A stretch of 64,000 nucleotides of DNA from a virus (IMGVR_UViG_3300018891_000001:124001-188000); one strand, 5' to 3'. Shown: positions 34,289 through 42,455, counted from the stretch's first letter. Notes: generated from the letters alone by a model not told the origin. A program made the numbers and translations.

Positions 34289-34840
34289 ATGGAACACGAA
34301 AAACTGAATATCTTTGATCCGAATGTCATTTACTACGTGCAACTGCCAACAGGAAAGACTCGGAGATTGAGTGAAGAAGAACTAGAAAAAATAACACTCA
34401 ATTCCCCCAACAACATTCCTGAGTTAAACGGTAAAAAGACATGGATCAGTAACTACGTTGCTACGTTCTGGATGCCGTTTATGAAGCCAGGGCCATTTGC
34501 GGTTTACGTTCAATTGCAGAAAATGGCATATGGGGATAAAGATCATGCATTTCCATCTGTTCCGTATTTAGCCATGATTCTGGGTATTAGTGAACGAACT
34601 GTACAAAATTACATTGATCATTTGGTGGATCTGGGATTCGTAATTGTATTAGAACGGTTTGAAGCACAAAGCAACCGGCAGCTAAGTAATTTATATTTGC
34701 TATCAACAACGACTCCGTTTCTTCCTAGGGAGAAGTATGAGAAGTTGCCGAAGAAGTTACAAAGAGAACATGACCGATTTATGGATTACATAAAGTTTAA
34801 AAAGATTTTACACGAAGAACGAATTCCTGACTATGAGTGA
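34289..34840 (+). CDS. Winged-helix replication initiator (Rep)
   Basis: The 183-residue protein has a helix-turn-helix in the middle (FPSVPYLAMILGISERTVQNYI followed by LVDLGFVIVLERF), the layout of Gram-positive plasmid initiators and DnaD-like winged helices. It lies directly before DnaA boxes and iterons, which is strong positional support. It could instead be a transcription factor or centromere-binding protein. It has a leader hairpin that may control translation and a clean terminator. Confidence 0.72.
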   Translation: MEHEKLNIFDPNVIYYVQLPTGKTRRLSEEELEKITLNSPNNIPELNGKKTWISNYVATFWMPFMKPGPFAVYVQLQKMAYGDKDHAFPSVPYLAMILGISERTVQNYIDHLVDLGFVIVLERFEAQSNRQLSNLYLLSTTTPFLPREKYEKLPKKLQREHDRFMDYIKFKKILHEERIPDYE

Positions 34841-34841
34841 T

Positions 34842-34868
34842 TAGCCCGCATTAGCGGGCTATTTTTTT
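34842..34868 (+). terminator. Terminator after the initiator gene
   Basis: TAGCCCGC and GCGGGCTA pair perfectly around a 4-nt loop, followed by seven T. Confidence 0.95.
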
Positions 34869-34879
34869 ATGCTATTTTC

Positions 34880-35125
34880 TATCCACAAAAATCTGTGGAT
34901 ATGTGTATAAAAGGGGATGAAAATTTTACAGGGGGGAAACCGGGTGAAAAAATTGCAGGGGGATATCTAGGGGGTGAAAATTTTACAGGGGGATATTTAG
35001 GGGGTGAAAAATTTGCAGGGGGATTTATACACAAGAGGGGAGGGTGAAAATTTTACGGGGGTGTAATTTTTTCAGGGAAAGGATGAAAAATCTGCGGGGA
35101 ACGACTGAAAAATCTGCATCCGAAT
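34880..35125. other. Putative replication origin: DnaA boxes and seven iterons
   Basis: An inverted pair of DnaA-box-like 8-mers TATCCACA/TGTGGATA (34880-34887, 34894-34901) is followed by TTATACACA in reverse (34902-34910) and forward (35025-35033), both fitting TTATNCACA. Seven copies of a unit close to GGGTGAAAAATTTGCAGGGGG start near 34913, 34941, 34971, 35001, 35040, 35080 and 35103, spaced about 22-40 bp. The last two copies are degenerate. The Rep-like gene is adjacent. One GGGGAGGG at 35037-35044 resembles an FtsK orienting sequence. Confidence 0.78.
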
Positions 35126-35283
35126 AAATACTAAGAAGAAGAAAGTCAATTTGAAGAAGTTTTTTAATGAATATCCCTTGTCTACCTTTTCTCTGATAAA
35201 AGACATTGCAGTTAGAACTATGTTCTAAATGCACAGTCGAAATGAGAGTGCAAGGGAAATTCATAAGAAGAAGAAATGGAGAC

Positions 35284-35313
35284 AAAAAAAGCAAATGCGA
35301 CAATGCATCTGCT
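35284..35313 (-). terminator. Terminator of the 35.3 kb membrane gene
   Basis: On the minus strand AGCAGATGC pairs with GCATTTGCT (one G-U) and is followed by T7. The stretch 35126-35283 otherwise shows nothing I recognise. Confidence 0.8.
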
Positions 35314-35327
35314 TCGTGATTGGATAC

Positions 35328-35552
35328 TTATTTTTTTAACATGAATCGTGGAATGGCATAGAAAAGAGCTGAAAGGGCTAAACCGACCAAAAAACTACCT
35401 AATGTAGCATTCGGATCAAAAAATGAACCAATGGCTGAGCACAAAAACATAGTGCCCAGAATATTTGGAATCAAACCTTTCCACCCATGCATCATATGTA
35501 ACTTCCAAAAAGCTATGACTAAGATAAAGAATAAAATTGTGCTGAGACTCAT
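35328..35552 (-). CDS. Small membrane protein
   Basis: The 74-residue product has about three hydrophobic segments (TILFFILVIAFW, ILGTMFLCSAIG, FLVGLALSALFYAIP) and a basic end. AGGAGG precedes its ATG. It is the first minus-strand gene beside the origin. Function unknown. Confidence 0.7.
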   Translation of the reverse strand: MSLSTILFFILVIAFWKLHMMHGWKGLIPNILGTMFLCSAIGSFFDPNATLGSFLVGLALSALFYAIPRFMLKK

Positions 35553-35709
35553 CTTATTCCTCCTACTAAATCAAGTAAAAAGAAGACCTATGCCTTAAAA
35601 GCAAAGGTCTCAAAGTTTGGTGAATACAAAGTTATAAAATAACTAGGTTGGAAGATAATAAAAGAGACAGCATCATTATATCCAATCCTAAGCGATTCGT
35701 CTAGAAAAA

Positions 35710-37002
35710 TTAGAACAGCGAAAATTCCATTTGCCCTTCAATTACTTTACGACTTTTGAATTCTGCCATTTTGAGTTCCACCTCATACACTGCTGTTTCG
35801 CATACATGATGAGACGAAATACGATAAGAGGCTAATCGCTGCTGTCGTTCTTCTAAAAATTTTTGATTGCTTTCTACAAGCTGACGAATGATTTCAGCTT
35901 CAGAGCGACTTAATTTCGCATTAAACGGTGGATTGGTTGTAATACATTCAAACTTGATCTCTCTAGCATGGGCTTTTATAATTTGAATTTTTCGATCATC
36001 CGAAAGAGAATTCCACGGTTGATGCAAATCCTCCTCATATTGAAAAATCTCACGTTTTCGCAAATCTACTGGATGAACAAAAATATCTATTTGTTTACTT
36101 TCTTCTTCGAAAATCCGGATAGGTGCTCGGTATTCTCCCAATAGTGAATTTCCCCAATAAATACGAGTATCCGTATTAAACTCAAAATATCGGTGAATGG
36201 TTTTTGTTTCTGGGTTAATATGCAATCCCATAATCGGTTTTGGCACATATAAAAGAGAAGGCAAAAATAAAAAGGCTTGAATACAAGCCACTTTTACCAT
36301 CGTTAAACTTAAATCAGCACCTACTAAATTTAAGCAATTGGATGGCAGCACCATAGCAGCACCACCAATACAAGGTTCAAACTGACTATCCGTAGGAGAA
36401 GAATTTAGCATCATATTGATAGCTTCTGTTACTTGAATAGGAGTTGGAAAATAATCCAAATGTCCCTTTTGGCCATGTTCAGCCACAAAAGTAGACAATA
36501 CATCCGTGGGCTCTAAAAATAATAAATCCAAACTGAATTCCCGATACAACTCTTCCCAAAGAGAATCTGGAATCGAAGGACGTTTGCAATAGCTAATGCC
36601 TAATGCATAACCAATCCATTCAATAAAATCCGTAATCCGATATCCCCGATGATATACTCGATCCATGCATTTGGTTAACATTTTATAAGCAGGAGTATTC
36701 ATGATGGGCGAAGACCGAACCGGATTTTTCGGCATATCTCCATCTTGGTAAGATCCTTTGGCCAAGATAGAAAGCCACGCATACCAACGACCATACAGCA
36801 TGGTTTCAATCATCAAGCCCATTCCACGCATCCAGCCAAACCGGTACGAATCTTTCACATCTTGGGGTGGTTCTGTCCAAAGAGGAGAGTATTGAAGTTC
36901 TAATAATTTTCGTTGAATCTCCAGCCATTGTTCTGGGGAAAGGGAAGCACAGAACTCTTGGCCACGACGTTCCGATTCCAATCGACCATATGATTTTTTC
37001 AT
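35710..37002 (-). CDS. N6-adenine DNA methyltransferase-like protein
   Basis: The 430-residue protein has EPCIGGAAMVLP in place of the SAM-binding motif I, then GADLSLTMVKVACIQ, WGNSLLGE, and the catalytic TTNPPFN (NPPF). This order is that of gamma-type and type I/IIG adenine methyltransferases. No specificity domain or nuclease is attached. It may modify the element's DNA to escape restriction. AGGTGTAATC precedes the ATG. Confidence 0.82.
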   Translation of the reverse strand: MKKSYGRLESERRGQEFCASLSPEQWLEIQRKLLELQYSPLWTEPPQDVKDSYRFGWMRGMGLMIETMLYGRWYAWLSILAKGSYQDGDMPKNPVRSSPIMNTPAYKMLTKCMDRVYHRGYRITDFIEWIGYALGISYCKRPSIPDSLWEELYREFSLDLLFLEPTDVLSTFVAEHGQKGHLDYFPTPIQVTEAINMMLNSSPTDSQFEPCIGGAAMVLPSNCLNLVGADLSLTMVKVACIQAFLFLPSLLYVPKPIMGLHINPETKTIHRYFEFNTDTRIYWGNSLLGEYRAPIRIFEEESKQIDIFVHPVDLRKREIFQYEEDLHQPWNSLSDDRKIQIIKAHAREIKFECITTNPPFNAKLSRSEAEIIRQLVESNQKFLEERQQRLASYRISSHHVCETAVYEVELKMAEFKSRKVIEGQMEFSLF

Positions 37003-37004
37003 GA

Positions 37005-37214
37005 TTACACCTCAGATAGATGTTTGGTAATACAAATCTCTAAATCTGTTTCATTCATATCAGGGGAGGAGAGCCACGATTTTCGAACCCATTTATAGCT
37101 TTCCAATTCTTCCTTACGATAAACAGCTTTCCAATACTGACCATGAACACTATCTAGAAATATCGAACCGTGATGATCTAAATAAAAGACAAGGTGAGCT
37201 TTTCGTTTTGCCAC
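37005..37214 (-). CDS. Small hypothetical protein
   Basis: The start is GTG 37214 with AGGAGG 8 bp upstream; a longer frame to 37256 lacks a site. The 69-residue product is basic then acidic, with LVFYLDHHGSIFLD. It is 2 bp before the methyltransferase gene, so coupled. Function unknown. Confidence 0.6.
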   Translation of the reverse strand: MAKRKAHLVFYLDHHGSIFLDSVHGQYWKAVYRKEELESYKWVRKSWLSSPDMNETDLEICITKHLSEV

Positions 37215-37339
37215 AGTAAATCCTCCTGTATGCCGGATTTCATTGTTAGTTAACATAAGATAAATTATCGGAAGTTAATGATTAAAAAGATTTATTGTCT
37301 CATTTTATTAAGTATTCTTGTGTTTTTGAGACAGAAAAG

Positions 37340-37369
37340 AAAAAGTGAAAGCCATTAATTAGCTTTCAC
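37340..37369 (-). terminator. Terminator overlapping the 37.4 kb gene end
   Basis: On the minus strand GTGAAAGC and GCTTTCAC pair perfectly and are followed by T5. The left arm includes the last codons of the gene. Confidence 0.85.
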
Positions 37370-37558
37370 CAATTCATACTCATCTTTATTTAATACTATG
37401 TCACCGCCAAATGATTCTTCATAAACCGTAACCGATTGATCTTCTTTATCATAGTATTTTACTTCATAGATCTTTCCGATTAAATGTTCAATCGACAATT
37501 GTGCGACAGCAATACGTTGTGTGTCAGGTTTACTTGCGATGACTCTAACCTTCATCAT
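37355..37558 (-). CDS. Small hypothetical protein coupled to Doc
   Basis: The 67-residue product is beta-rich (IGKIYEVKYYDKEDQS, GGDIVLNKDEYELV). AAAGGAG precedes the ATG, and the start overlaps the Doc-like stop by 4 bp. It ends at a terminator, so the doc-like unit closes here. Function unknown. Confidence 0.68.
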   Translation of the reverse strand: MMKVRVIASKPDTQRIAVAQLSIEHLIGKIYEVKYYDKEDQSVTVYEESFGGDIVLNKDEYELVKAN

Positions 37559-38145
37559 TTTACTCCTTTATCCTTTTTGTATCCTTTTTGCATATCGTCC
37601 AATAATTTTTGGAGTTCTTTTCGTTCTTCCATTTCTTTTTCTGTTAAAATTTCCTGAATCTCTAATTCATTTAACAAGTCTATGTATTCTTTATACAATG
37701 GTATCAAGGTTTCCTTGCTTGGTTCCATTCCTTCTATATATTGAGATTCAGGAACGCTGTTTCTTTCTAACCAATCAGCCAATTTTTCCAGACTCCACTT
37801 TTTATTTGCAACCAATTTTGAAACAAAGTATAATTCCCAATCTGATATTACGACCACATATCCGTTAAATTCCAAAAAAGTGGCTGCAGTAATATATGCT
37901 GTACGTTTGTTTCCATCCACAAAGTACTGACTTGTGGCTAGAGTATGCATATATACTGCAGCTTTGGTAAATAAACCTGGATATGGTTCATACGTATGCC
38001 CACCAAAATCATAAGTTTGAAACGGTTTATATGCCAGACTATCAATAAGACCTGGTTCATACTCACCAGGCAACCCACCAAACTCTTGTAGAGCCATGTC
38101 ATGAAACATTCGAATATGTTTGGGCTCTAAAGATTCAATGTTCAA
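37555..38145 (-). CDS. Doc/Fic-family protein with altered catalytic motif
   Basis: The first 130 residues match the Doc fold: FGGLPGEYEPGLIDSL, LFTKAAVYMHTLA and the motif region SQYFVDGNKRTAY, then AATFLEFNGY. In active Fic/Doc proteins the motif is HxFxxxN(K/G)R. Here the His is replaced by Q73, while F75, N79, K80 and R81 remain. Doc phosphorylates EF-Tu; loss of His normally abolishes that. The C-terminal 60 residues are an acidic helical extension. A small upstream gene overlaps by 4 bp and could be the antitoxin. Confidence 0.83.
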   Translation of the reverse strand: MNIESLEPKHIRMFHDMALQEFGGLPGEYEPGLIDSLAYKPFQTYDFGGHTYEPYPGLFTKAAVYMHTLATSQYFVDGNKRTAYITAATFLEFNGYVVVISDWELYFVSKLVANKKWSLEKLADWLERNSVPESQYIEGMEPSKETLIPLYKEYIDLLNELEIQEILTEKEMEERKELQKLLDDMQKGYKKDKGVK

Positions 38146-38285
38146 TTTTTACTCAACCTCTTTAACCCTTTGTAATTTCTGCGGATGACTTTGGCGGCAA
38201 TTTTTTGGAGTTTCGCATCCTTTTCATTGGATTTGCTAGTTCCTTTTTTCATTTCATCCTCCAATATTAAAACTTGTTGGAACAT
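38142..38285 (-). CDS. Possible antitoxin of the Doc-like protein
   Basis: The 47-residue product begins MFQQVLILEDEMKKG after GGGGGAA, with an internal ATG behind GGAGG as an alternative. Its last two thirds are strongly basic (KLQKIAAKVIRRNYKG then LKRLSK), which could bind DNA or the toxin. Size, order and 4-bp overlap fit an antitoxin, but no Phd-like fold is clear. Confidence 0.5.
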   Translation of the reverse strand: MFQQVLILEDEMKKGTSKSNEKDAKLQKIAAKVIRRNYKGLKRLSKN

Positions 38286-38363
38286 ATATATTCCCCCTTT
38301 ATCCGCATTATTACTTATCATATTATATATTTTTTCTAAATTATACAAGCCTTTTCCTGCTTG

Positions 38364-38642
38364 TTAGGTGATATCACCAATGCCACCAAAGTAGCCCTTA
38401 TTATTGGCTTCCTCATCATTGTATTCAATCATAATTCGTTCGATTGTCTTTTCTGTTACTCCTTTAGCTCGAAGATCATCAAAGGATATACCTATTAAAT
38501 TGTAATGCTCTAGAATACCATCTGGGCCAACAAGCTCATAGTCTCCATCTAAAAGCTTATTGATGGCTTCATCGACCGAATCAGCCTCTACTTCTGCTGA
38601 ATCATATGAAATATAATATTTAGTGATGTAATATTTCCCCAT
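38364..38642 (-). CDS. Small hypothetical protein
   Basis: The 92-residue product begins with a beta strand pattern typical of small phage proteins (GKYYITKYYISYDSAEVEADS then VDEAINKLL). GGAGG precedes the ATG. The C terminus is acidic. Function unknown. Confidence 0.72.
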   Translation of the reverse strand: MGKYYITKYYISYDSAEVEADSVDEAINKLLDGDYELVGPDGILEHYNLIGISFDDLRAKGVTEKTIERIMIEYNDEEANNKGYFGGIGDIT

Positions 38643-38655
38643 AGTTAATCCTCCT

Positions 38656-38925
38656 TTATGGTTTTAAGTAATTAGCAATATATTGACAGGCTTCCTGAAA
38701 TTCTTTTTCTGTTTCAAATGCAGCAAATGCATGAATCTCGCCGCTTTCATGATAATACACACAATATGGCTTATCTTTAGGATTCAGCTCTAAAACAATA
38801 TTGCCATATAAATGATAAGCTGATTTCGTTGTTGTACATTCTGTAAGCCACAAGTCCTCTTTCGGACAACCATATTTCAAAAGCGTTTCCACTTTTCTTT
38901 CTTCAAACTCATGAATGGCAAGCAT
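38656..38925 (-). CDS. Small hypothetical protein
   Basis: The 89-residue product is mixed alpha/beta with three cysteines. AAGGAGTG precedes the ATG and it overlaps the 3' end of the PP-loop gene by 17 bp, indicating coupled translation. Function unknown. Confidence 0.72.
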   Translation of the reverse strand: MLAIHEFEERKVETLLKYGCPKEDLWLTECTTTKSAYHLYGNIVLELNPKDKPYCVYYHESGEIHAFAAFETEKEFQEACQYIANYLKP

Positions 38926-39955
38926 CCAAATTCACTCCTTTATGTTCGCTTGTTGTTTTTCTATACTTGTGTTCTAAATCCATCATCCAAGTATCTAGCC
39001 ATTGTTGAAATTCACCTTGATAAACTTGTTGAAGTTGTTCATATTCTTTCTGATACACCTCTTTTAAAGGTCTTCTTGTGTAATGGAAATAAGGAACACT
39101 TTTCATAGACTTATTGCCGGAACGCTGTGCTTTCCGGAGTTCTTCATCAAAATAGCAAGCTTTTAAAAACGACAAGGGTTCTTGTTCTATGATTTCTGTC
39201 CAACTCATTCCTTCTATATCACAATTAAACGGGCACAAGTAACATCGAGAACGTTTAGATGGCATGTTATGTGCCAATAAAAAATCAATACTTTCTTGTG
39301 TAGAAACATGTTGCTCCACTAATGGATAGGATAGATACATATATTTATATTGTGGAGATCGGTACGTACTAATCCGATGAATTTCATCATAACTAAATCC
39401 AATATCGATAATAAAAGCAATATGAGATGGCATTCTTTGATGAGGAGATAATCCGTGTTTTTCCATCACCAATCGTCTTGCTGTTTGTTTTACAGGAATG
39501 ATTTTAAAATCCACCGTACATTGTCTTGGCATTATGCCGGCTTTTTGTTCATGACCATATTCATCAATTCGATTAAAATACAAAGGCATTTGGAAACGCT
39601 GATAGTCGGTATGAATATACCGCATCAGCATTTCCTCTAATCCTTTTTCCATACTTTGATGGTGAGTAATAATAAAAGGAGTCGTGTTTTGATATTGAGT
39701 TTGTCGGCGTTTCCACCATTCAATTTGATCATGAATAAATTGAGGTTCTGCTCCAGTATCTGAGAAAATAATAAAATCATAGTGACGTTTTCCTTGCAAA
39801 TGTTCTTCTAATAGATGAGCGGATTGTGTGCCGCCTCCAAAAGAAAGAACATAATAAATATGCTCAATGCCTTTTTGATGTAACTCTTGTTCGATTTCTT
39901 GCTTTGTTTTAAAAACGCCATCTTTGTATTTCTTGTGTGTTCGAAAATCCTTCAC
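38909..39955 (-). CDS. PAPS reductase-like PP-loop protein
   Basis: The 348-residue protein has the PP-loop LSFGGGTQSAHL (SxGGxxS), the FSDTGAEPQFIHDQI segment of PAPS reductase and DndC-like enzymes, and a later RQCTVDFK and RCYLCPFNCDIEG cluster. These are shared with phage and DNA-modification PP-loop enzymes that activate substrates with ATP. Whether it reduces sulfate, modifies DNA or a tRNA is not clear. The start is GTG 39955, overlapping the upstream gene by 4 bp. Confidence 0.82.
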   Translation of the reverse strand: MKDFRTHKKYKDGVFKTKQEIEQELHQKGIEHIYYVLSFGGGTQSAHLLEEHLQGKRHYDFIIFSDTGAEPQFIHDQIEWWKRRQTQYQNTTPFIITHHQSMEKGLEEMLMRYIHTDYQRFQMPLYFNRIDEYGHEQKAGIMPRQCTVDFKIIPVKQTARRLVMEKHGLSPHQRMPSHIAFIIDIGFSYDEIHRISTYRSPQYKYMYLSYPLVEQHVSTQESIDFLLAHNMPSKRSRCYLCPFNCDIEGMSWTEIIEQEPLSFLKACYFDEELRKAQRSGNKSMKSVPYFHYTRRPLKEVYQKEYEQLQQVYQGEFQQWLDTWMMDLEHKYRKTTSEHKGVNLDACHS

Positions 39956-40257
39956 GCTTCTTCTCCTTTAGTATGGTGTTCTTGAGAATGATGCTCTTGT
40001 TTTAGAGCGTGAATCAATCCGGCCACAATCAATAAAGTCGCTACAACAGCAAATAATGTAGCCAATGTAAAATACGCCGCTGCATAGTTTGCATTGATAA
40101 TGTAGTTATAGGCATCGCCACCTACATACGCATTCACAGGGTCAGCGAAAGTATCTTCTGGGTTTTCATAATTATGAATCTTATCAAATCCAAAGAAGAT
40201 AAAAATCACGGAAACAACATACAACAATGCACTTGATACTTTAAAACGAATATCCAT
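39952..40257 (-). CDS. Membrane protein with His-rich tail
   Basis: The 101-residue product has two hydrophobic helices (SALLYVVSVIFIFFGF and FTLATLFAVVATLLIVAGLI) and a C-terminal HHSQEHHTK tail that could bind metal. GAGAGGGG precedes the ATG. Function unknown. Confidence 0.7.
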   Translation of the reverse strand: MDIRFKVSSALLYVVSVIFIFFGFDKIHNYENPEDTFADPVNAYVGGDAYNYIINANYAAAYFTLATLFAVVATLLIVAGLIHALKQEHHSQEHHTKGEEA

Positions 40258-40275
40258 ATCAAAATCCCCTCTCCA

Positions 40276-40545
40276 TTAAGAATAAATAAAAGTTAATTGT
40301 CTTTCTTCAATTGAAGGTTCATACCCTTCTTGCTTCAAAACATCATATGCTTTTTCTACACGTTCAGTTACTACCGAGCGGCAATAGCCTCGCTGCAATA
40401 ATTCATAAAACAGTTCTTTGACGGATTGACCAAACTGATACTTATTGGACCATTGTTCCACTCGGTTAATACATGAATCCCATAATTGTGTATCTCCATT
40501 TAAAAAAGAAGGAGTTTGAAATTCCCAGCAAACCAGCGTCTTCAC
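40276..40545 (-). CDS. Hypothetical protein
   Basis: GTG 40545 follows GAGGTG at normal distance and is preferred to the in-frame GTG at 40554. The 89-residue product is helical (QSVKELFYELLQRGYCRSVV). No motif. It lies in the minus-strand block of small unknowns. Confidence 0.62.
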   Translation of the reverse strand: MKTLVCWEFQTPSFLNGDTQLWDSCINRVEQWSNKYQFGQSVKELFYELLQRGYCRSVVTERVEKAYDVLKQEGYEPSIEERQLTFIYS

Positions 40546-40575
40546 TATAATCACCTCATTTATCTCACTTTTTGA

Positions 40576-40875
40576 TTAGAAATCAAACAAAGTCCCTTGA
40601 TAGTTTTCCATAATTATATTATGTTCACTAGTTTCTGCCTCTGCAGCGGATTCTTTAGGCTGAGAAATTTCTTTTAAATTGATTCGAAAGATACAATGAT
40701 CGTCTTTGAATTTTTTGTGTATACAATCTTCCGGCTGAATTTCTACTTGAATCGGATACATATGATGCACATAAAGCAACGGGTAATCAATATAAGTAAC
40801 CGTGGCATATCCGGTATAGTAATCGGAAGAAACATACACCACATCTCCCGTTTGGGGTATATTATAAGAATTCAA
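40576..40875 (-). CDS. Hypothetical beta-rich protein
   Basis: TTG 40875 behind AAAGGAGCGG is the likely start; the open frame further upstream lies inside the previous gene. The 99-residue product has an SH3-like strand pattern (GDVVYVSSDYYTGYATVTYI) and ends NYQGTLFDF, which resembles a sliding-clamp-binding peptide (QxxLF). That reading is tentative. Confidence 0.6.
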   Translation of the reverse strand: MNSYNIPQTGDVVYVSSDYYTGYATVTYIDYPLLYVHHMYPIQVEIQPEDCIHKKFKDDHCIFRINLKEISQPKESAAEAETSEHNIIMENYQGTLFDF

Positions 40876-41116
40876 TACTAACCGCTCCTTTAGAATTTGC
40901 AAACTCAAAAACAGACATCACGTTTTTAATATCGTCTGTTTCATCGGTAACAAATGCTAGGATCCGATGCAATTTCGGATCTTCTGCAAAAACCGGCTCA
41001 ACAAATACAAAATAAAACGAATGTTGCACATATACCGATAAATTATATTGTGTCGTATCTATATCCCGAAATAACGATACACTTCGAAACAAGTCATAGC
41101 TTTGTATAAGCTCCAT
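40862..41116 (-). CDS. Hypothetical protein with MELI leader
   Basis: The 84-residue product begins MELIQSYDLFRSVSLF, related to the shared leader. It is beta-rich. It overlaps the next gene by 14 bp. Function unknown. Confidence 0.65.
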   Translation of the reverse strand: MELIQSYDLFRSVSLFRDIDTTQYNLSVYVQHSFYFVFVEPVFAEDPKLHRILAFVTDETDDIKNVMSVFEFANSKGAVSIEFL

Positions 41117-41124
41117 AGACTCAC

Positions 41125-41280
41125 CTATTCTTCAATCTCCGCATAATCTTCAATGCTTCGATCATACCAAGTATGTTCAGAAGGATCCATCTCTTGTAAT
41201 TTGGCTTTTGCTTCTTCAAGATTAGAAGCTTCAATGACTTGTTCTGATACAGCTGTCAAAGAAAAAACATAAAGCGGCAT
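41125..41280 (-). CDS. Small hypothetical protein
   Basis: ATG 41280 has GGAGGGAG upstream and encodes 51 residues: a beta strand (LYVFSLTAVSEQVIEASN) then an acidic helix. The pattern is like that of the protein at 38.4 kb, suggesting a common small fold. Confidence 0.6.
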   Translation of the reverse strand: MPLYVFSLTAVSEQVIEASNLEEAKAKLQEMDPSEHTWYDRSIEDYAEIEE

Positions 41281-41337
41281 GAATCTCCCTCCTTTATCGT
41301 CTTTTCACAAAATTCATGCATGATCTTGTGTGTATGA

Positions 41338-41484
41338 TTAATTCACTTCCCGCCATACAGGGGAATATCCATCATCCGCTAATGCTTGCATTTTCGTGTT
41401 TCTCTCTGCTTCGGTTTCTGCATAATCCACTTGTTCTTCTCCCATTTCGTTTAACCAAATGATTTTGTATTGGTATTCAGCCAT
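41338..41484 (-). CDS. Small hypothetical protein
   Basis: ATG 41484 behind AGGAGGG encodes 48 residues (YQYKIIWLNEMGEEQVDY and on), the same strand-strand-helix style as its neighbour. Function unknown. Confidence 0.6.
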   Translation of the reverse strand: MAEYQYKIIWLNEMGEEQVDYAETEAERNTKMQALADDGYSPVWREVN

Positions 41485-41534
41485 TGTTTGCCCTCCTAAC
41501 CATAGATAAATTTTTTATTTTTTATGAAAATCGT

Positions 41535-41936
41535 TTATAAAAAATCAGATTGACGCAAGCCATGATACCCCAATGGATTTCGTTCATAAGAGCGTCTGTC
41601 TTTGGCATGTTCGATAATTTCTTGAAACAAGTTTCGCCATTGTGAGGAAAACCAATTGACTCGATCATACAATAAGCTAAACAATGCTTCATGTACATCG
41701 GTTCGTGTTCCATATTCTTGTGCTAAAATATCATAGTATTCAACTTCTTCTTGCGTCATATAGACTGCATATAACGTGTCTACCACTTTTCTCATCGTAT
41801 CCATATCATCAATAGGATTCCATGGCTCTCCATGTTCATCAATATAACGGTCCAATTGATTGGATGCTTCTTCGTAGAACAATTCCTCAAACTGAGTTTG
41901 ATATGTGTTTGCCAATTGTTCTAATAGTGAAGTCAT
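41535..41936 (-). CDS. Hypothetical acidic helical protein
   Basis: ATG 41936 overlaps the previous stop as ATGA and has GGAGG upstream. The 133-residue product is helical and acidic with several Tyr and Trp. No family recognised. Confidence 0.7.
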   Translation of the reverse strand: MTSLLEQLANTYQTQFEELFYEEASNQLDRYIDEHGEPWNPIDDMDTMRKVVDTLYAVYMTQEEVEYYDILAQEYGTRTDVHEALFSLLYDRVNWFSSQWRNLFQEIIEHAKDRRSYERNPLGYHGLRQSDFL

Positions 41937-42178
41937 GCTGTTGCATCCTCCAACCATTTTGAATAAATAACAGCGTCACCTTTCCAATATTGATACCCTC
42001 GACCAAAAGAGCGTTCTTGGATTACATCCAGATCATCTGGATATTCATAAGTTTTAAAATTTTTCTTTTCATGTTGCATATAGTAAGCAATTAAAGCCTG
42101 TTTCGGTTCTAATGTATATCGGGCCAATTCGTGAAATTCTCCATCTTCATCAAGCATCATAACCACAGAGACTGCCAT
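41933..42178 (-). CDS. Hypothetical protein
   Basis: The 81-residue product has AAGGAGG before its ATG. It is mixed alpha/beta, ending with a WKGDAVIYSKWL segment. It heads the small-gene run down to 40.3 kb. An inverted repeat (GTTTTACTT/AAAGTAAAAC, about 42209-42232) lies in the gap to the divergent spore-protein gene. Confidence 0.68.
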   Translation of the reverse strand: MAVSVVMMLDEDGEFHELARYTLEPKQALIAYYMQHEKKNFKTYEYPDDLDVIQERSFGRGYQYWKGDAVIYSKWLEDATA

Positions 42179-42263
42179 TCTTTTTCCTCCTTATACTCGG
42201 TATAATTTTGTTTTACTTAGGGAAAAGTAAAACCAATCCTTATATATAAAGGTGGTGAAAGAA

Positions 42264-42449
42264 ATGTCACGCAATACAAATCAAATTCTCGTACCTACAG
42301 CTCAACAAGCATTAGAGCAAATGAAGTATGAAATTGCTCAAGAGTTTGGTGTTCAACTTGGAGCAGATGTCACTTCTCGCATCAATGGTTCTGTCGGCGG
42401 CGAAATCACTAAGCGTTTGGTGGCTTTAGCGCAAAGTCAATTGCGCTAA
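42264..42449 (+). CDS. Alpha/beta-type small acid-soluble spore protein
   Basis: The 61 residues match the family end to end: [22 protein letters not shown], the [20 protein letters not shown] core and a short hydrophobic tail. The germination-protease site lies in the EIAQEFG region and is kept as E-I-A-x-E-F-G. These proteins coat and protect spore DNA. It could protect the element's DNA in the spore or alter host DNA during infection. GGTGG precedes the ATG. It is one of few plus-strand genes in this arm. Confidence 0.93.
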   Translation: MSRNTNQILVPTAQQALEQMKYEIAQEFGVQLGADVTSRINGSVGGEITKRLVALAQSQLR

Positions 42450-42455
42450 CATAGC

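Noticed and set aside
34913-35123. Repeats at the origin as a possible CRISPR array
   Set aside because: Units are imperfect, close together and have no unique spacers of constant length. Iterons next to an initiator gene and DnaA boxes explain them better.
35025-35303. Minus-strand open frame across the iterons
   Set aside because: It runs through repeats and a terminator, has no ribosome-binding site and a biased composition.
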